A stretch of 64,000 nucleotides of DNA, taken from positions 124,001-188,000 of the forward strand of contig MBPM02000031.1 of NCBI GenBank assembly GCA_001695595.3, written 5' to 3'. The DNA is from Plasmopara viticola (lineage: Eukaryota; Oomycota; Peronosporomycetes; Peronosporales; Peronosporaceae). Within the stretch, counting starts at the first letter, position 1, and each line of letters opens with the position of its first letter. Below are positions 12,385-24,769 of the stretch, piece after piece. Below the pieces are notes generated by a model. That model was given only the letters and a program-made list of their open reading frames with translations. It was not told where the DNA came from and ran no database searches. The position numbers were made by a program, and so were the translations under genes.

Positions 12385-12464
12385 CGTGGCGATCAAACGT
12401 GATGAAGTTCCAATCAGGTCTACAACAGCTCTCGATTTGACTTTTGTCGTTTTTATCTCAGCAC

Positions 12465-13232
12465 TTAGCTGGTTTTTTCTAAAAGCTCGGAAGAGGTATG
12501 GGAGTCGTATGGTAACAGCGCACCAGCCACTGGGCGGTCCTCGGCATTTAGAATGTTGAATGTAGCGCAAGCACTGACTGTGTCGAGGTATTCCACCACA
12601 ATGCCATTCATCTTTAGCATTTCCTTTACCTCCGGAGCCAGCCCACGATTGATATGTTTGCCACATCCAAGCACCAAGATCTCTGTAGCAAAAATTGCTT
12701 AAAGATTATATGGTTTTGACTGAATGTGATTACCACACCTACCGATCGGAGGATTATAGACCATAAATACATCCAAATGCTCCCGCGTAATCTCTTCAAT
12801 CCTCTTCGGTTTCCACAGCTACAGCACATAAAAGCACCGCAATCTTTAGAACAGCCTCATCACATTAGCACTCGCTTTAAAAAGCAACCATGGCAATCTC
12901 GGAGAACAGCGCAACTCCACCGCGCATATTCTGCAAGAGAACAGAATTTTAGTGCTTAGATTGATGCATCATGAATATTGTTTTGTACCACATCGCTGAC
13001 GACAAAGCCTCCTTCGTCGTACTCGGTTACGGACATCTTGGCCGTGCCATTGAGCATTTCCTGTTCGTAAACATTAATCTCGCATTAAAATGACGCCAAA
13101 CCTATGTATTGAGCAAAAGGCTTTTTGAACCTTGTGCATATCATGTCCATAACTGATCGAGCGATGAGTCAATCGCGTTATGTGTCGCGAAGCGGTGCAG
13201 AGGTGCCGAAGTTGCAGCAAACGGCGGCTCAT
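12465..13232 (-). CDS. NDUFAF3: NDUFAF3-like complex I assembly factor (Mth938 domain), mitochondrial
   Basis: Five exons on the minus strand: 13232-13131, 13078-12989, 12930-12889, 12818-12743, 12682-12465. All introns are GT-AG, 52-70 nt, and all phases match; 175 aa. NDUFAF3 helps assemble respiratory complex I in the mitochondrial matrix. Seen: an N-terminal presequence rich in Arg, Leu, Ser and His with no acidic residue before Asp31 (residues 1-34); then an Mth938 fold with FVVSDV (55-60), LWKPKRIEEIT (79-89), NPPIEILVLGCGK and the family's ACATFNIL and ALLPY motifs near the C terminus. No single unspliced frame contains the whole protein, which is why it is easily missed. Its ATG is 79 bp from the divergent ADAT2 ATG. 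Confidence 0.85.
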
Positions 13233-13311
13233 ACTTATCAACGAAAGTCCTTATCTTGAAACTATTACGCCCTTAAGGTGTACCCATTTTTGTACCTAAC
13301 GTAACCTCGAA
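13233..13311. promoter_or_regulatory. 79-bp divergent intergenic region, NDUFAF3 / ADAT2
   Basis: The two start codons face away from each other with only 79 bp between them, so both promoters and both 5' UTRs must lie here or overlap the opposite gene. No TATA box is obvious. That it works as a bidirectional promoter is inferred from spacing alone. Confidence 0.55.
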
Positions 13312-14176
<865 letters not shown>

Positions 14177-14177
14177 T

Positions 14178-15188
14178 CTACAAGTTGTAGCGTTGGTTCC
14201 TAAGGGCATTGGCATAAGGCGGATTAAAAGGCTTTTGCAGTGGCTCTTGATGAGAGTACTTTGCGCCATCGACCACACCTGTTCTGCCCTTCTCGTCTTC
14301 GTCAAGCGGGTATGACTGGTCTGCGTCATAGCCAAACACGTCGCCCGCGCTCATAAACACCACGTCAACACACACACCGCGCTCTGCTGATATGTTGCTA
14401 TCATACCAATCGCCGCCATCTTCAGTCTCTGCATCTTCGATGTACCGTAAATCCAGCAAGTTCCGCTCCATATTCGGCAAAAAATCGTTCGGCAAGTGAA
14501 AATCTTGGCACACGACAAACGACTCAAAGCTGGAGTTGCGACTCGTCTTTGGCTTAGCACACGTCACACTACCAAAAAATCGACGGAGCTGAGCATACAC
14601 CAGAGACACTTCTTTGCCGCGAAAAAGTTTTGCCACGAATGTGCCGCTAATTTCAAGTATATGAAGGCTAATGTTGAGTCCGGCGAGAACGAGCTGAGCT
14701 TGTAAATACTCGTCCAAGTCGTGCAACCCAAGCACATCTGGGGCACCGTCACTTACGACAACCTGCGCCTTCAGGCCGCGGAAATGAGCCACAATTTTGT
14801 CAGCCGTCGATTTGTGCGTGATGTCACCTTGGAGCTGCACTACGCCGTCCACTGGTGCCATTTCCATGAGATCCACAGCGACGATAGTACTTTCCTTTGG
14901 CACTCGCTCAGCAATCACCTGGCTCCAGCCACCAGGAGCCGCGCATAAGTCAACGACGCGCGTGACGTTGCGAAAGAGTCCAAATTTATCATCTAGCTGC
15001 AGCAGCTTAAAGGCCGAGCGTGCGCGGTAGCCCTGCTGCTTGGCCTTGCGGTAGTAGATGTCCTTAAAAGATGATGGGGTCACGTGGGAACGACCGTAAA
15101 CATGGACGGCATTAGCTTGGGAATGACAGTAAACATGTACGGCATCAGCTTATTGACGCACCCGCTTGTCTTTAGAGGTTTTACCCAT
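14178..15188 (-). CDS. TRM7: TRM7/FTSJ1-like tRNA 2'-O-ribose methyltransferase
   Basis: Two exons: 15188-15162 (MGKTSKDKR) and 15062-14178, intron 15063-15161 (99 nt, GT-AG); 303 aa, against 310 in yeast and 329 in human. TRM7 methylates the 2'-OH of residues 32 and 34 in tRNA anticodon loops using S-adenosylmethionine. Seen: the K-D-K-E tetrad Lys28 (ARSAFKLLQ), Asp114 (SDGAPD), Lys154 (FVAKLFRGK), Glu189 (SSFESFVV); and the SAM motif VDLCAAPGGWSQV (46-58). The long open frame of exon 2 has no ATG at its 5' end, so the short first exon is needed and exactly restores the family's N terminus. The intron contains a 33-bp tandem duplication. The gene converges on ADAT2. Confidence 0.94.
15085..15150. 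repeat. 33-bp tandem duplication inside the TRM7 intron
   Basis: Units 15085-15117 and 15118-15150 both read TGGGAA(C/T)GAC(C/A)GTAAACATG(G/T)ACGGCAT(T/C)AGCT, with four mismatches in 33. They are directly adjacent and lie wholly within the intron, which at 99 nt is longer than the other introns of this island (52-81 nt) by about one unit. Confidence 0.85.
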
Positions 15189-15363
15189 GTCTTCCTTCGA
15201 GGCTAGGACTGTGACATGAAGGCCTATTGGGTGCGTAAAATCTAGTTGGTGACGTAATCTGATTAGGACATTGATTGGATCGGGGTTGCTTCATATTACT
15301 ATTATCCTTCGCACGCCAACTTCCACAAACTGTTACCCTAATTTCAAAGCTAGTAACCAGATT
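15189..15363. promoter_or_regulatory. 175-bp divergent intergenic region, TRM7 / coiled-coil gene
   Basis: This separates the ATG of TRM7 (15188, minus) from the first ATG of the coiled-coil gene (15364, plus). It must hold both promoters. No specific motif can be assigned with confidence. Confidence 0.5.
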
Positions 15364-16509
15364 ATGCCACTGCCTTACTACCCAGACCCGCCACAATACG
15401 CTTATGTCCAACATCAGTCCGAGGAAATTCCTTACGCCGTGCCAGTTGACGCCGTTTCAATGTCCTTTGCGCCCTCTCAGGAAGCGCTTGACTATTCGCG
15501 CCCTCAAACGTGGCGTAACTTGCCCCAGCAGCAGGAGCGCGGAACAAAGGTTAGTTCGACCGAAGTTCGCGAAAGTCGCTCTTCTAGTAGCGCCAGTGCC
15601 GCAAGCTCAGAGATAACAATGTCACCATCGACTTACAGCGATGCGGCAATGGCCGCGAATGCAGCGGTAGCCGCAGAAGCTAGCAATTTCAGCGAAGGAA
15701 GTTTTGCAGCCAGTTCAACGGCTAGCGCTTCCAGAATTAGCGTCGACGCCGCGGTGGAAACAATGTGGGAAGCACGGCGCAAGAGGGAGAAGGCAGAGGA
15801 GGAAGCAGATCAGAAGCTGATCGATGCCGTGTGCAAAGCTTCGCTTGCTGAATATAATCAGCGCGAACGGGCGCTCAAGCTCTTTGATTCTGAGACGTCG
15901 CAGCGAACAGTTGAACACGAGACGTCCTCAGCAACACTGCAACAAGCTAAGAGCGAAGCGGAGCAGCGCAAGCGCGCAGCTATGCAGACGGTGATCAATA
16001 GCAAGACGCGCGCTAAAGAAATGATTGAGAAAGCCCGCGAGGCTACGTCATTGTATGAGCAGAAGAATATTGAACGATTAAGCAAGCAGGCCGAATTGGA
16101 AGCACTAAGACTTCGCGATGCACAAGAAGCAGAGCTTTTGGCTGTTCAGAAGCGCAAAGAGGAGGCTATGCGGAAACGTGCGGACGCAGAACAGAAGGCG
16201 TGCGAATTTCGGGAGAAAGCAGAGGCCATGCGGCGCGAGGCATTTCAAGCTGCGTCCAAGGTTCGAGCACATTCGCGCAAACAAATTGAGAGCCAGCTTA
16301 GCGTGGAAGAAGCTCAGCGTCAGCGCGAGAGGCAGCACAAGTTGGACGAGATCCAAAAGAACAAGGAGTTAGCTCACCAGCGAAAAGAAGTTGCTGCTAA
16401 GAAAGCAGAGGATGCTCGGCGTCGAGCCGAAATACTTCGTCTGAAAGCAGAGCAGGCGCGAGCGGGACTTAAATCCCTTGCTGTAGCTGCACCTCCACAC
16501 TTATCGTAA
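15364..16509 (+). CDS. coiled-coil protein of unknown function
   Basis: Intronless, 381 aa from the ATG at 15364; the frame is open further upstream but has no earlier ATG. Residues 1-65 are Pro/Tyr-rich (starts MPLPYYPDPPQY). Residues 66-155 are low-complexity Ser/Ala-rich. Residues 155-365 are a nearly unbroken, highly charged helix rich in Ala, Glu, Lys, Arg and Gln with repeated (K/R)xxAExxR blocks, the signature of a long coiled coil. The tail is short and hydrophobic. No catalytic motif is seen. A structural or trafficking scaffold role would be a guess. It lies between divergent TRM7 and a convergent kinase gene 330 bp away, and its base composition matches those neighbours, so it looks like a genuine gene. 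Confidence 0.8.
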   Translation: MPLPYYPDPPQYAYVQHQSEEIPYAVPVDAVSMSFAPSQEALDYSRPQTWRNLPQQQERGTKVSSTEVRESRSSSSASAASSEITMSPSTYSDAAMAANAAVAAEASNFSEGSFAASSTASASRISVDAAVETMWEARRKREKAEEEADQKLIDAVCKASLAEYNQRERALKLFDSETSQRTVEHETSSATLQQAKSEAEQRKRAAMQTVINSKTRAKEMIEKAREATSLYEQKNIERLSKQAELEALRLRDAQEAELLAVQKRKEEAMRKRADAEQKACEFREKAEAMRREAFQAASKVRAHSRKQIESQLSVEEAQRQRERQHKLDEIQKNKELAHQRKEVAAKKAEDARRRAEILRLKAEQARAGLKSLAVAAPPHLS

Positions 16510-16839
16510 GTCGCGGCCAGTACGATTAAGTCGGAACAATCGATTTGAGTATAAGACGTTGTGGACCAGCGTTAAAAAATATATACATTAATAGTTCTAT
16601 ATCGTGCCAATAAGCTTGTTTGTTGATTATCTATCACTTCTTGCCATATCCATTCGAATAAATTTAAGTAAGCCGGCCCGAGGGTCGACAGTAGCATTAA
16701 CTTAAATCTCCAGCAGACACCTGTTCTGGACTTGACGGACAAATTGAAGCCAATTAGCGTCGTTTGCGTCGCTCTCGACTATGACATTAGTTGCAGCAGC
16801 GAGTCGATGAGAATGCTAGGCAAGCCTTGCCATCGCTAT

Positions 16840-18172
16840 TCAGACCTTTGACGATGATAAAAATTTTGGCACCTCATCAAGGCTTGCACTAGAGCTGCAC
16901 GTGCCAACCGATCCACTGTTTTGACGACAAGAGAGCGAACGAGACCGAATGTTGTCGAGCTTGCCACCGTGCTTGAAGCACTCCCATTCCTCCCCGTGAT
17001 TGCTCGAGTATGGTTCGGCTTCAGCTGATTCCTTAAACCAGCTATGCGAGATCAAATCTGAAATTGTAGGCCGAGCGAGGGGATCAGTGACTAAAATAGT
17101 CTTGAGAAGTGCTCTTGCCCGATCGGAAATGTACGAAGGGTATTTGATGCGATTGCGCGAAACATCTCGGCGCAGTCGGTGGAAATCTGAGTCGTCAAAA
17201 GGAGCGCAACCCGTAAGAAGCGCAAAGATTAGTACACCAATACTCCAGACATCGGCAGGGCCACCCAAAAAACCATTGCGAGCGGCTGCATTCGAGGTGT
17301 AGAAAAAAAGAATTTCAGGACTGCAGTACAAAGGCGTGCCGCAGACTGTCCTTAACGGCTGTTCTGGGTTGGTAACTATCTCGGACAGGCCAAAGTCAAT
17401 AAGTTTCACTTTAAAGTCTTTAGTAATCATGACATTTTCCAGTTTCAAATCACGGTGAAAAAGATTACGTTCGTGACAGTACGCCAACGCCGACAGCAGC
17501 TGTCGAAACACGCCAGTCGCCTCTTTCTCAGACATCTTTCCGTTCTTCAGCAAATGCTCGAGCAGGTCTGATCCCTCAACAAGTTCGTAGACAATACAGA
17601 TGCGGTGCGACGTCTCGTAAGCGCTCAGATACTGAATAATGTTGGGGTGATCAAGCGATTTAGAAATCTCCAGCTCCGACAAGAGCTTTAAAAGTCGTCT
17701 TCGTACACGATGCACAGCCATCTCGGGGATGTAATGACCGTCCGCGACCATGGATCGGCGCGCTTCCACCATCGACGCCTTGTCAAATACTTTAACCGAG
17801 ACGCGTCTACCAGTAATTGTGTCTACCGCCTCATAAACTTTAGATGTCGCACCGGTGCCTAACACGCGTCCAAACGAGAGCTGCAATCATAGAAAGATAC
17901 AAACAAACTATAAGCCACGTCTCAGCATAAGTCTAAAACGATTTCTGCAGTCGACTTACACGTTGTTCGAGCTCTTTTTCGCTAATCATGTCGCCAAAGA
18001 GCACACGCAGCCGGTCGTCGATCGACAGTTTAGTGCCTTTCTTAGCACAAGGCATAGACTTTAAGCCATTGGAAGCATGCACTCTAGACGACATCAGCGG
18101 TGATACACGTCGCTCACTCAAGCAAAAGAGAGACGCGTAGCCGCAACATATAGTTTCTAGCAGTGACTCCAT
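16840..18172 (-). CDS. Ser/Thr protein kinase, CAMK-like
   Basis: Two exons: 18172-17960 (71 codons) and 17880-16840, intron 17881-17959 (79 nt, GTAAG...TTGCAG); 417 aa. Seen: glycine loop LGTGATSKVYEAV (78-90), ATP-binding Lys101 (VSVKVF), LDHPNIIQYL, catalytic HRDLKLEN with Asp215, DFG (233-235), activation/P+1 segment CGTPLYCSPEI, WSIGVLIFALLTGCAPF, and ARPTISDLISHSWF ending the kinase domain near 355. A Ser-rich tail of about 60 aa follows. The motifs are all intact, so it should be active. The N-terminal 70 residues show no domain. Order and wording of the motifs fit the CAMK/CAMKL group; a specific subfamily cannot be named. The second exon alone lacks an ATG. Confidence 0.92.
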
Positions 18173-18262
18173 GTGACAAAATGATATGTCTTCTTCTTCA
18201 CAAATGGATGTGGTGCTTGTCCTATAAGTCGCAAAAAGCAAAGTGACATCAATTTAAAACCG

Positions 18263-18427
18263 ATGCATAGATTTGCACGCATTTCAACCAATTGTGTTGC
18301 CCAGATGGGACGAGTCGATTTATGGCCTCAGCGTGGCAGAACCTACCCCGCTTATTCGACAGCTCAAGTTCGTAGCAGAGACAAGATCGCGAAGAAAATT
18401 GCTCAATTCACAGGTGCATGCTGCTAA
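18263..18427 (+). CDS. possible short first exon or small ORF, divergent from the kinase
   Basis: An ATG at 18263 opens 54 codons (MHRFARISTNCVAQMGRVD...). The start is basic and Ser/Thr-containing, like a mitochondrial presequence, and a good splice donor context (ACAG/GTGCATG) occurs at 18413-18414. The ATG is 91 bp from the kinase start, as in other divergent pairs here. No downstream exon is found; the next DNA is the 134-bp-spaced repeat pair. It may be the surviving 5' end of a broken gene or chance. Confidence 0.25.
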   Translation: MHRFARISTNCVAQMGRVDLWPQRGRTYPAYSTAQVRSRDKIAKKIAQFTGACC

Positions 18428-18524
18428 TAATAGATTTCGAACTGAAGGCAATTGCGTCGACTGTTTGTCGGCTATGGCGACAGTGCATTAGATATTTATT
18501 AGCAACAGGTGTCACATCATGACA

Positions 18525-18719
18525 TGCGCAAGATATCGAGGGTTGTTGCCAATTGTAATGGCTCTTTTTACAACTGGCTGGCTGCCAAAAAGATTTCAAG
18601 CGCCGATTTGTGTCGAGACAAGTGTCTCTCTCGTGATTATTAGGGGATACATCAAACTTGCGCAAGACATCGAGGGCTGTTGCCAATTGTAATGGTTCTT
18701 TTTCACAATTGGCTGCCAA
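18525..18719. repeat. pair of about 62-bp direct repeats spaced 134 bp
   Basis: Copy 1 starts TGCGCAAGATATCGAGGG at 18525 and ends in GGCTGCCAA near 18588. Copy 2 starts TGCGCAAGACATCGAGGG at 18659 and ends GGCTGCCAA near 18718. Both contain TTGCCAATTGTAATGG(C/T)TC and a downstream ACAA(C/T)TGGC, so each copy can also fold on itself (CCAATTGT against ACAATTGG). They probably reflect duplication within an old element. No coding function is supported. Confidence 0.7.
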
Positions 18720-19292
18720 TGGTGTGCGTGCGTGCCAATCTTTCCGCCCGAAACGGCCTGACTTATATATCTTAGTAAAGCACTGGTACTGTACAGTAAA
18801 TATACTTTTTCAGTCCGAAGAGTGTAGTCCATGTGGAAGGGTCTAAGTTAAGAACAGCAGAAAAGATTACGCCTACCCGTTTCGACGATGGCCTGCAGAG
18901 TACTACGCAGAAAAAGTTGTACGCCGTGAGAGGTCAGCAGCTACAAGCTGAGCGCACTGCGTAATGGAGAATAACATGTTGTGACCACGTTTAATGTAAA
19001 CTTGATGCCCCGGAGATTTATTTAGGTTAAGATGGCTTCCCTCTATCCTTAATGAATCAAGTACTTATCAACACCGATTTACTTACTGAAATTTATCAAA
19101 TAGATGGATTGATTACGAAATTGCTTATTAAAAATTATATAAGGCCCAAAATATCAAAGTCGTAAATCTTTGCCATCGCAGTAAATTATTATACTCTCCG
19201 CTGAAGTAAGACCAAAGACTGATTCTGTAACGCCTTCATCAGTTCTCGAACGATATGCAGTCAATTTAACAGCTCCTTATAGATCCTTTGAC

Positions 19293-19621
19293 TTCAGAAA
19301 AGATTGGAATGACGCCCTCCTTCCAAGCGCGGGGGCTAAATGCTCGCGCGCTTCGGGCAGATGCTCTCGGGCATCTGCAGGTATCTAACGAGTCCCATCC
19401 TCGACGCGTCGGTCTCCAGCACCAGGGCGCCACCTGGGCTCTTACCAAGTCAGAGCTAAACAAAATAATGGAAGACCCTCACGACCTCGGTGCTGGCTGC
19501 ACTGCCCGCCGAACGAGACCCGACGTATGCGGACACCACTCTATGCCGCGGACTAGCCAGACTGAGCCTAGCACGTGCATAACTTGGCAACGCGATAACG
19601 TAATACAATACAAATACAAAT
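19293..19621 (+). mobile_element. SINE-like element derived from a LINE, copy A
   Basis: About 329 bp, flanked by 12-bp near-identical target-site duplications AGATCCTTTGAC (19281-19292) and AGATTCTTTGAC (19622-19633). Structure: a LINE 5' end (GACGCCCTCCTTCCAAGCGC...), a short middle piece (CTGGGCTCTTACCAAGTCAG), then the LINE 3' end closing with GCAACGCGATAACG and an ACAAAT-rich tail. Both internal junctions match copies B and C. It cannot encode its own reverse transcriptase, so it must have been mobilised in trans. Its first 20 bases are diverged and its target duplication has one mismatch, so it looks older than the other copies. Confidence 0.88.
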
Positions 19622-20034
19622 AGATTCTTTGACATCTGTGCAAGTCAAAAAAATTAGATCGGCTAATTTGTGTCCGTACGACGTCTCGATTTAAAAGAGC
19701 TATTATTCACTAAGTTATGACTCTTACGCTGTGCGCGTCTAAAAAGAGATTTTGTGCTGAACTTGGCGACTACTGATCCATCGCACCGTATTAGTCGATG
19801 TAGAGGTGCACTGACGCATCGACAATAAAGACATCCTTGACATGACTCACCACATCAAAAAGAAGTTTGTCAAGGGTCACCCGATTTATCATCACGCACA
19901 CTGTCTTGCGAATCTGCAGGACTTGGTGATAGTTGAAACAAAGGGGCGAATATACACTTTCCAACTTCAAGAAAGTGTTTAATCCGATTACTTAGGAAAT
20001 TGTGTATCGTATACTTGAACAAAGAAAACTGAGT

Positions 20035-20100
20035 CCAACATTGAACGAGTGGATCAAGCTGCTGTACACCGATCGTCTAGCACATCTTTTCTTTAACTAG
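20035..20100 (+). pseudogene. fragment of a LINE reverse transcriptase
   Basis: A 21-codon open stretch ends in TAG and includes LNEWIKLLYTDR, which resembles the (F/W)xxWIKLLYxxxxA helix found in reverse transcriptases of non-LTR retrotransposons. The flanking DNA has lost reading frame in both directions. Only this short similarity supports the call. Confidence 0.35.
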
Positions 20101-23100
20101 AACACTTACATTGAGCAGATTCCCGCAAGGGAGCATCAAGCGTAAGCATTACTACTAATTGCTTCCAAAATTGACTGGGACACACAGCACCTTGAACAGA
20201 AGAGGCTCGTAAAGAAAAATGCGATATCTCGATGAACAATCGTTTACTACGCAGATAAAGCGTCAACCTCAAGCTTTCAAAAGGCTTCAGGATGAACAAG
20301 AATACAATTTTTACATCTGTCACATGGACTGTCCACATTGGTCGAAAAATTGGGGGACTTTGATGGGTCTGGAGAGGTGGCGTCATATACGGCTCTCCCT
20401 GCTACCAAGCAGCTAGAATGTGTCAAGGGGCTTGAGCCTTAACAGCAAGACTATGGGCTTGATCCATTAGCCCCGGCGGTAGTGGGTCCACACTGGTGAG
20501 ACTTTAACCCTCCGTTATTGAAAAGTAAAAAATCTCGAGCCTTTTATTCAAAAACTAGAGATTGACCGCTAAAGCTTCTTCGATCACGAATGATCAGATA
20601 CGCGCGGCGTTCGCACCCTCGTACCTGGTAGGCCGAGCTATAAGCTGGGCACTTTCCTGTACACTTACATTGCGATGTCCTATACACAACTTCATGAATA
20701 GCTGAAAGCAGCGCTCCTTTTAGCAAGTTTTACGATCTACTGCGCTCTCGCTTTCTTGCCTGCAAGCAAGGTAGGCGTGAGCTTCATAAATATATTATAG
20801 GCACATGTTACCGAGATTTTGCTTCGCGAACAAGTCAAGATGACTATATTCACAGACAATCTAAGGGTAGCTCTGAATCGCACTCAGCTACTTTAAAATA
20901 CAGGAAGCTAATATGGAAGGGACGATGTAATTCACCTTTGAAAAGAGTACAGCCTTAGACATAAACGCTTTTCCGGAATGCGGTGGAACGGAGCTATTTC
21001 GTCCTATATAATCCTGTCCGTGGACTCGCTAATTCGAGTCTGGTCATAATAAGATTGAGTCCTGTTGAGCAGAACAACAACCGCTGCTTTGGCTGTGGTA
21101 AATGGGTGATCACGATTTTTGAATATCCCAAAAAAGCCCGCCGAAGTATCTTTTTCTTTTACCCAAATGTCGCTGGTTGAAGCCAAGCCTCTAAAGCCTA
21201 GAAAAAAGCTGATAAGTAGGCGTTCTATTGGGGGAACTAAGTCTTCGTTATGAATGTGGCTTATACAACCATAGCAATTTATCCCTGAGAGCCTAATAGA
21301 TCAAAAGGGAGAAAATCGCAGTAATGGACTGGCACTTGTACTCTCAAATGCACGAGGTTGTAAAGATAAATTTCCCGAAAAGCTCTAAATGACCGAAAGT
21401 CTTGCTTAATTAGAAGCCAATAAATCTCAAAGGTAGATATTATAATATAACCTCTAATGGATATGTATTTTCCTCCGCTTGAAGTTAAATTCAAGCCTGA
21501 AATTATCATGCTCAGAGAAGTGACACGGAATCAATTTTGCAGCCTCGCGGAAAAACGGCCGAACATAAAGAAAAGAGCAAGGGATGCGATTGTACTCGTC
21601 TAAGAGAAACAAAAGGGCTCTAGATAAAGCATTGAAGCAATATCTAGATTTAGGGAAATAATGTAGTGTTGGACACAAAAGCCTACTACTGGAAATGGTA
21701 AGTGCGGTTATGCAAATTAAGAATTGTTTTTTGGACCTTCCACAACTCCAAAAGAAGGCACGAGCCGTACACTTCGTGATGTAATGGGTAATCGCCTTAC
21801 TAGCTAAGGTAAGCTTCTAAAAAGGTTTAAGTCGTGTTGAGGGTGACTCAAAATTTATTTATGGCCCGGAATCCGGAGGATCAGGATACTTTTGAGAAGG
21901 CCTCTCACAAAATGTTAAGTGCGTCGACATCGCATTGATAAAAAGACTTTCAAGGCTGATTTCCTGTAAGGCTGTTCGCTTAGAACACCGACCAAGCTTG
22001 AAAATCAAAGTGGCTATCCAACTCATTTGAGGTAATTCACACTGAGATACGCTTAAGTCAATACGGCTAGAAGCTCATAAATCACATGGCCAAAAAATAT
22101 CCTTTCTAACTTAAGGGCCTTCAGGATTCGCGCAACAAGACGCGGGCTGATCGCCGACGTCGCTCTAAAACTAATCTCAGACTCGTACATTCGGTTGCGC
22201 AGGGGTTGGTGCTCCTAATTAAGGAGTTCCACGGTCGGAACGAAAGCGTATTCAGCTTTCCCACTTGACCGTCAAGGCCAGCGGCACTTTCCTGTTGAGT
22301 ACATTATAAAAAAGGCACTTATTGGACGCAAAGCGCTTCTTGTTGAATGATTCGTTTGTGCCGTTTGAACGCTTTTAAAATCAAGAACTAGAGGCTGTTG
22401 CAATTAATGATCAAAGGCAACGTACGCTTTAAAAGTAAACATCAAATTTTCGAATGCCTATCAGGTAATAAAGATCTCTTCATGATTGCACTCAAAGTAC
22501 ACGCTCTTAGCGCCTAACATGTTATTTTGTCGAAGCGTAAACATCTTGAAGTTGAGTAGTCTTTGATCTTTTAAAAATATTATGCACTCAAGCTCATGGA
22601 CGCAAACTTGTCGTAAGCATCTGATTATGCACAGTTAATGTTCACTGAATCCCAAATTAGCGTCTTTGATTGAGCCGTGGCTGGGATAGGTCAGGGAGAT
22701 ATCAAAAATGTTTAACACTGGGTGCAAGCCAGACATAGCTTTTGGCTTCATTTGATGCTGAATTGATTAATAGCAAAATTTGACGTGGTGTATATAATTT
22801 TCGCACTGGCAACGTATGGTTGCATTCGAACAACGAAATCATCATACTAAGTGACGTTTATAGATGTCAAAAAAGGAGAAATCTCCAATTAGCAACCGCG
22901 GCGCGCAAGGCGCACGGGCGTAATGTCCGTCGCTTGGCCTTTATTGACCAAGTATATCCTCCTTCACTCCCAGAGAATTAATTTGCCTCACATGGAGCAT
23001 CTTGAGTTAGTAACCGCGATAAGGGCGAGTCGAATAGCCGCTCGCTTATTGCTTCGGCGACTTCGATCGCTAAACCTACCTGACAATTACAACCTAGGTT

Positions 23101-24769
23101 GTTGTCCCTGTCCTCACTTTTTTCTGTTTTAAAGTGTATTCTCGTGAGCATTCCACATCGAATCTTTACCGCATAAACTATGGACTTCCAGGTGCGATAT
23201 TTGGTACGATTGCCAAGTCAACCAATATATCTCAGCACGTGTCGTAAAGTGGGGCTAATTGACAGAACTGCTATTAGCCTTCGATGTTTAAGTGGTCATA
23301 ACGGGCAAAAAGCCAAGTCAGTATTTGCCGGAGGTCCTGTTGTACTCCTGTTTATTTTCGTTCTACCAAAAAAATGTATCCGTAAAATATTAGCAAGGGA
23401 CAGTGATAGGTGCACGTGCTTTGCTTTGGTGAATTGAAAGGCCCATCCAGAGTCATCCTTGTCTAAGAGGCCCTTTGCGGGTGAACTACTTCTGGCCTAC
23501 CGACTGCGGCGCAAGTGTAGTTTTTTTTTACGAGGGCAGCGTTTGTTACAGGCGCAGTTTAAGCCTAGCCGCTTTTGGTGCCAAGACATAAATGCACAAG
23601 TCTTAGGAGTTGTCTTGGCCATCTTCAAGATCAAATCAGCTGGCAGCAACTTCGCGCCTGATCAGTTATTGTTATGACCAGACCAATTTTTCGTACAAAA
23701 AAGTCAAATAGTGATGAGATCCTTAATTCTTCTCCTATTATATGTGAAATAAGTCTTGGTGAGGAAGAAATGTTACATTCTTCCGAGCTTCTGTATAACA
23801 ACCGCTTGACCAAGATACTGTTGCACACTTCGATTACATTAAAACTGGGGATGGTAAATGATCACTTTTTATGTAGTATGTATTCCTGTAAGCTTCTTCT
23901 ATGCAAGATACTTTGTGAACCCGTGACAGTTTCTGACTTTGCGGACCTCGCCTGAGTTCATAGAGTCTGTGAAGGTCACGCCAGCGCTGCAAGTTTGATC
24001 TAGAAAGTTTGACTGACCAAACTTAATTAATTAGATAGAAAAGAAGGCCATTCAAGAGCTCGAATGCTCCCAATTTCACGACAAATCCATGGCGTACACC
24101 TCCATGAGTTGGTGAAGTCATGGGCAAGTAATCCTGAGAGCATCTTCTGGTATGCTTTGCTAGAAGCAAATCAAGTTTAGCGAATTTTTAGGGTCGTGGA
24201 TTAGTCTGGCAAACTGAGTGCCTTCTCAGTGTCTTCTAATTGCGCTTCATCAAATAGCGCTAAGAAGTTGATTTTTTTTCTCATCATGAGACCACAACCT
24301 CGACCATAATTACAGCCTTACAAGCCTATTTAAGCTTCAGCATGGCCACTCCCAGCCGACGAAATATGATTAGAGCCACTTTGGAATTTAGCCCAAGACG
24401 ATCGTTGTTTATCGACCGACTAACCTCATCCGAAATGTAAACTTGAAATGTTAACTGCGTTGCTGTCTTCTTGGTGAGATCATCAGCTTCTCCGTGTTAA
24501 ACCCGTGTTGACATAATTGTGCATTGACGTACCCAAGTCTACTTCGATGTCTAGCGACGAACTCCGCTCGGTAGTGTCCCGCCCAGTGGAACAGGTGTCA
24601 CTTCACGCGTATCACAAGAGCAACACCTCTAGTACCTTCAGCTTAGCTGACAAAGTCACGCCGGCCGGACAGCGAGCGCCTTCCTTGATAAACATTAGTC
24701 TGTGGAATTTGTGTCACTTTGCCTGCATTGTCAAGGACCACGCTCTATTTACTTGACCTACAGTCAACC
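20101..24769. other. gene-poor region of decayed repeats
   Basis: No intact gene. Apart from the gag-like remnant near 21.1 kb, open frames (for example 22923-23132, 23180-23437 and 23674-23955 plus) have no recognised motif and are broken by stops on both sides. The sequence is consistent with old transposon DNA eroded past recognition. Confidence 0.5.
21060..21180 (+). pseudogene. decayed retrotransposon gag, CCHC zinc knuckle remnant
   Basis: Translation gives RCFGCGKWVITIFEYPKKAR, which fits a Gag zinc knuckle (C-x2-C-x4-H-x4-C followed by PKKAR). The His and the last Cys are replaced (T and Y), so the knuckle is dead. Neighbouring sequence has no long open frame. The call rests on this one motif. 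Confidence 0.4.

Noticed and set aside
15063..15083. Start of the TRM7-like frame at 15083
   Set aside because: The codon is GTG and the sequence upstream of GAC ATC lies in an intron. The first exon at 15162-15188 gives the conserved N terminus.
15271..15363. Upstream extension of the coiled-coil protein to 15271
   Set aside because: That start is TTG. The first ATG in the frame is at 15364, and a eukaryotic gene would normally use it.
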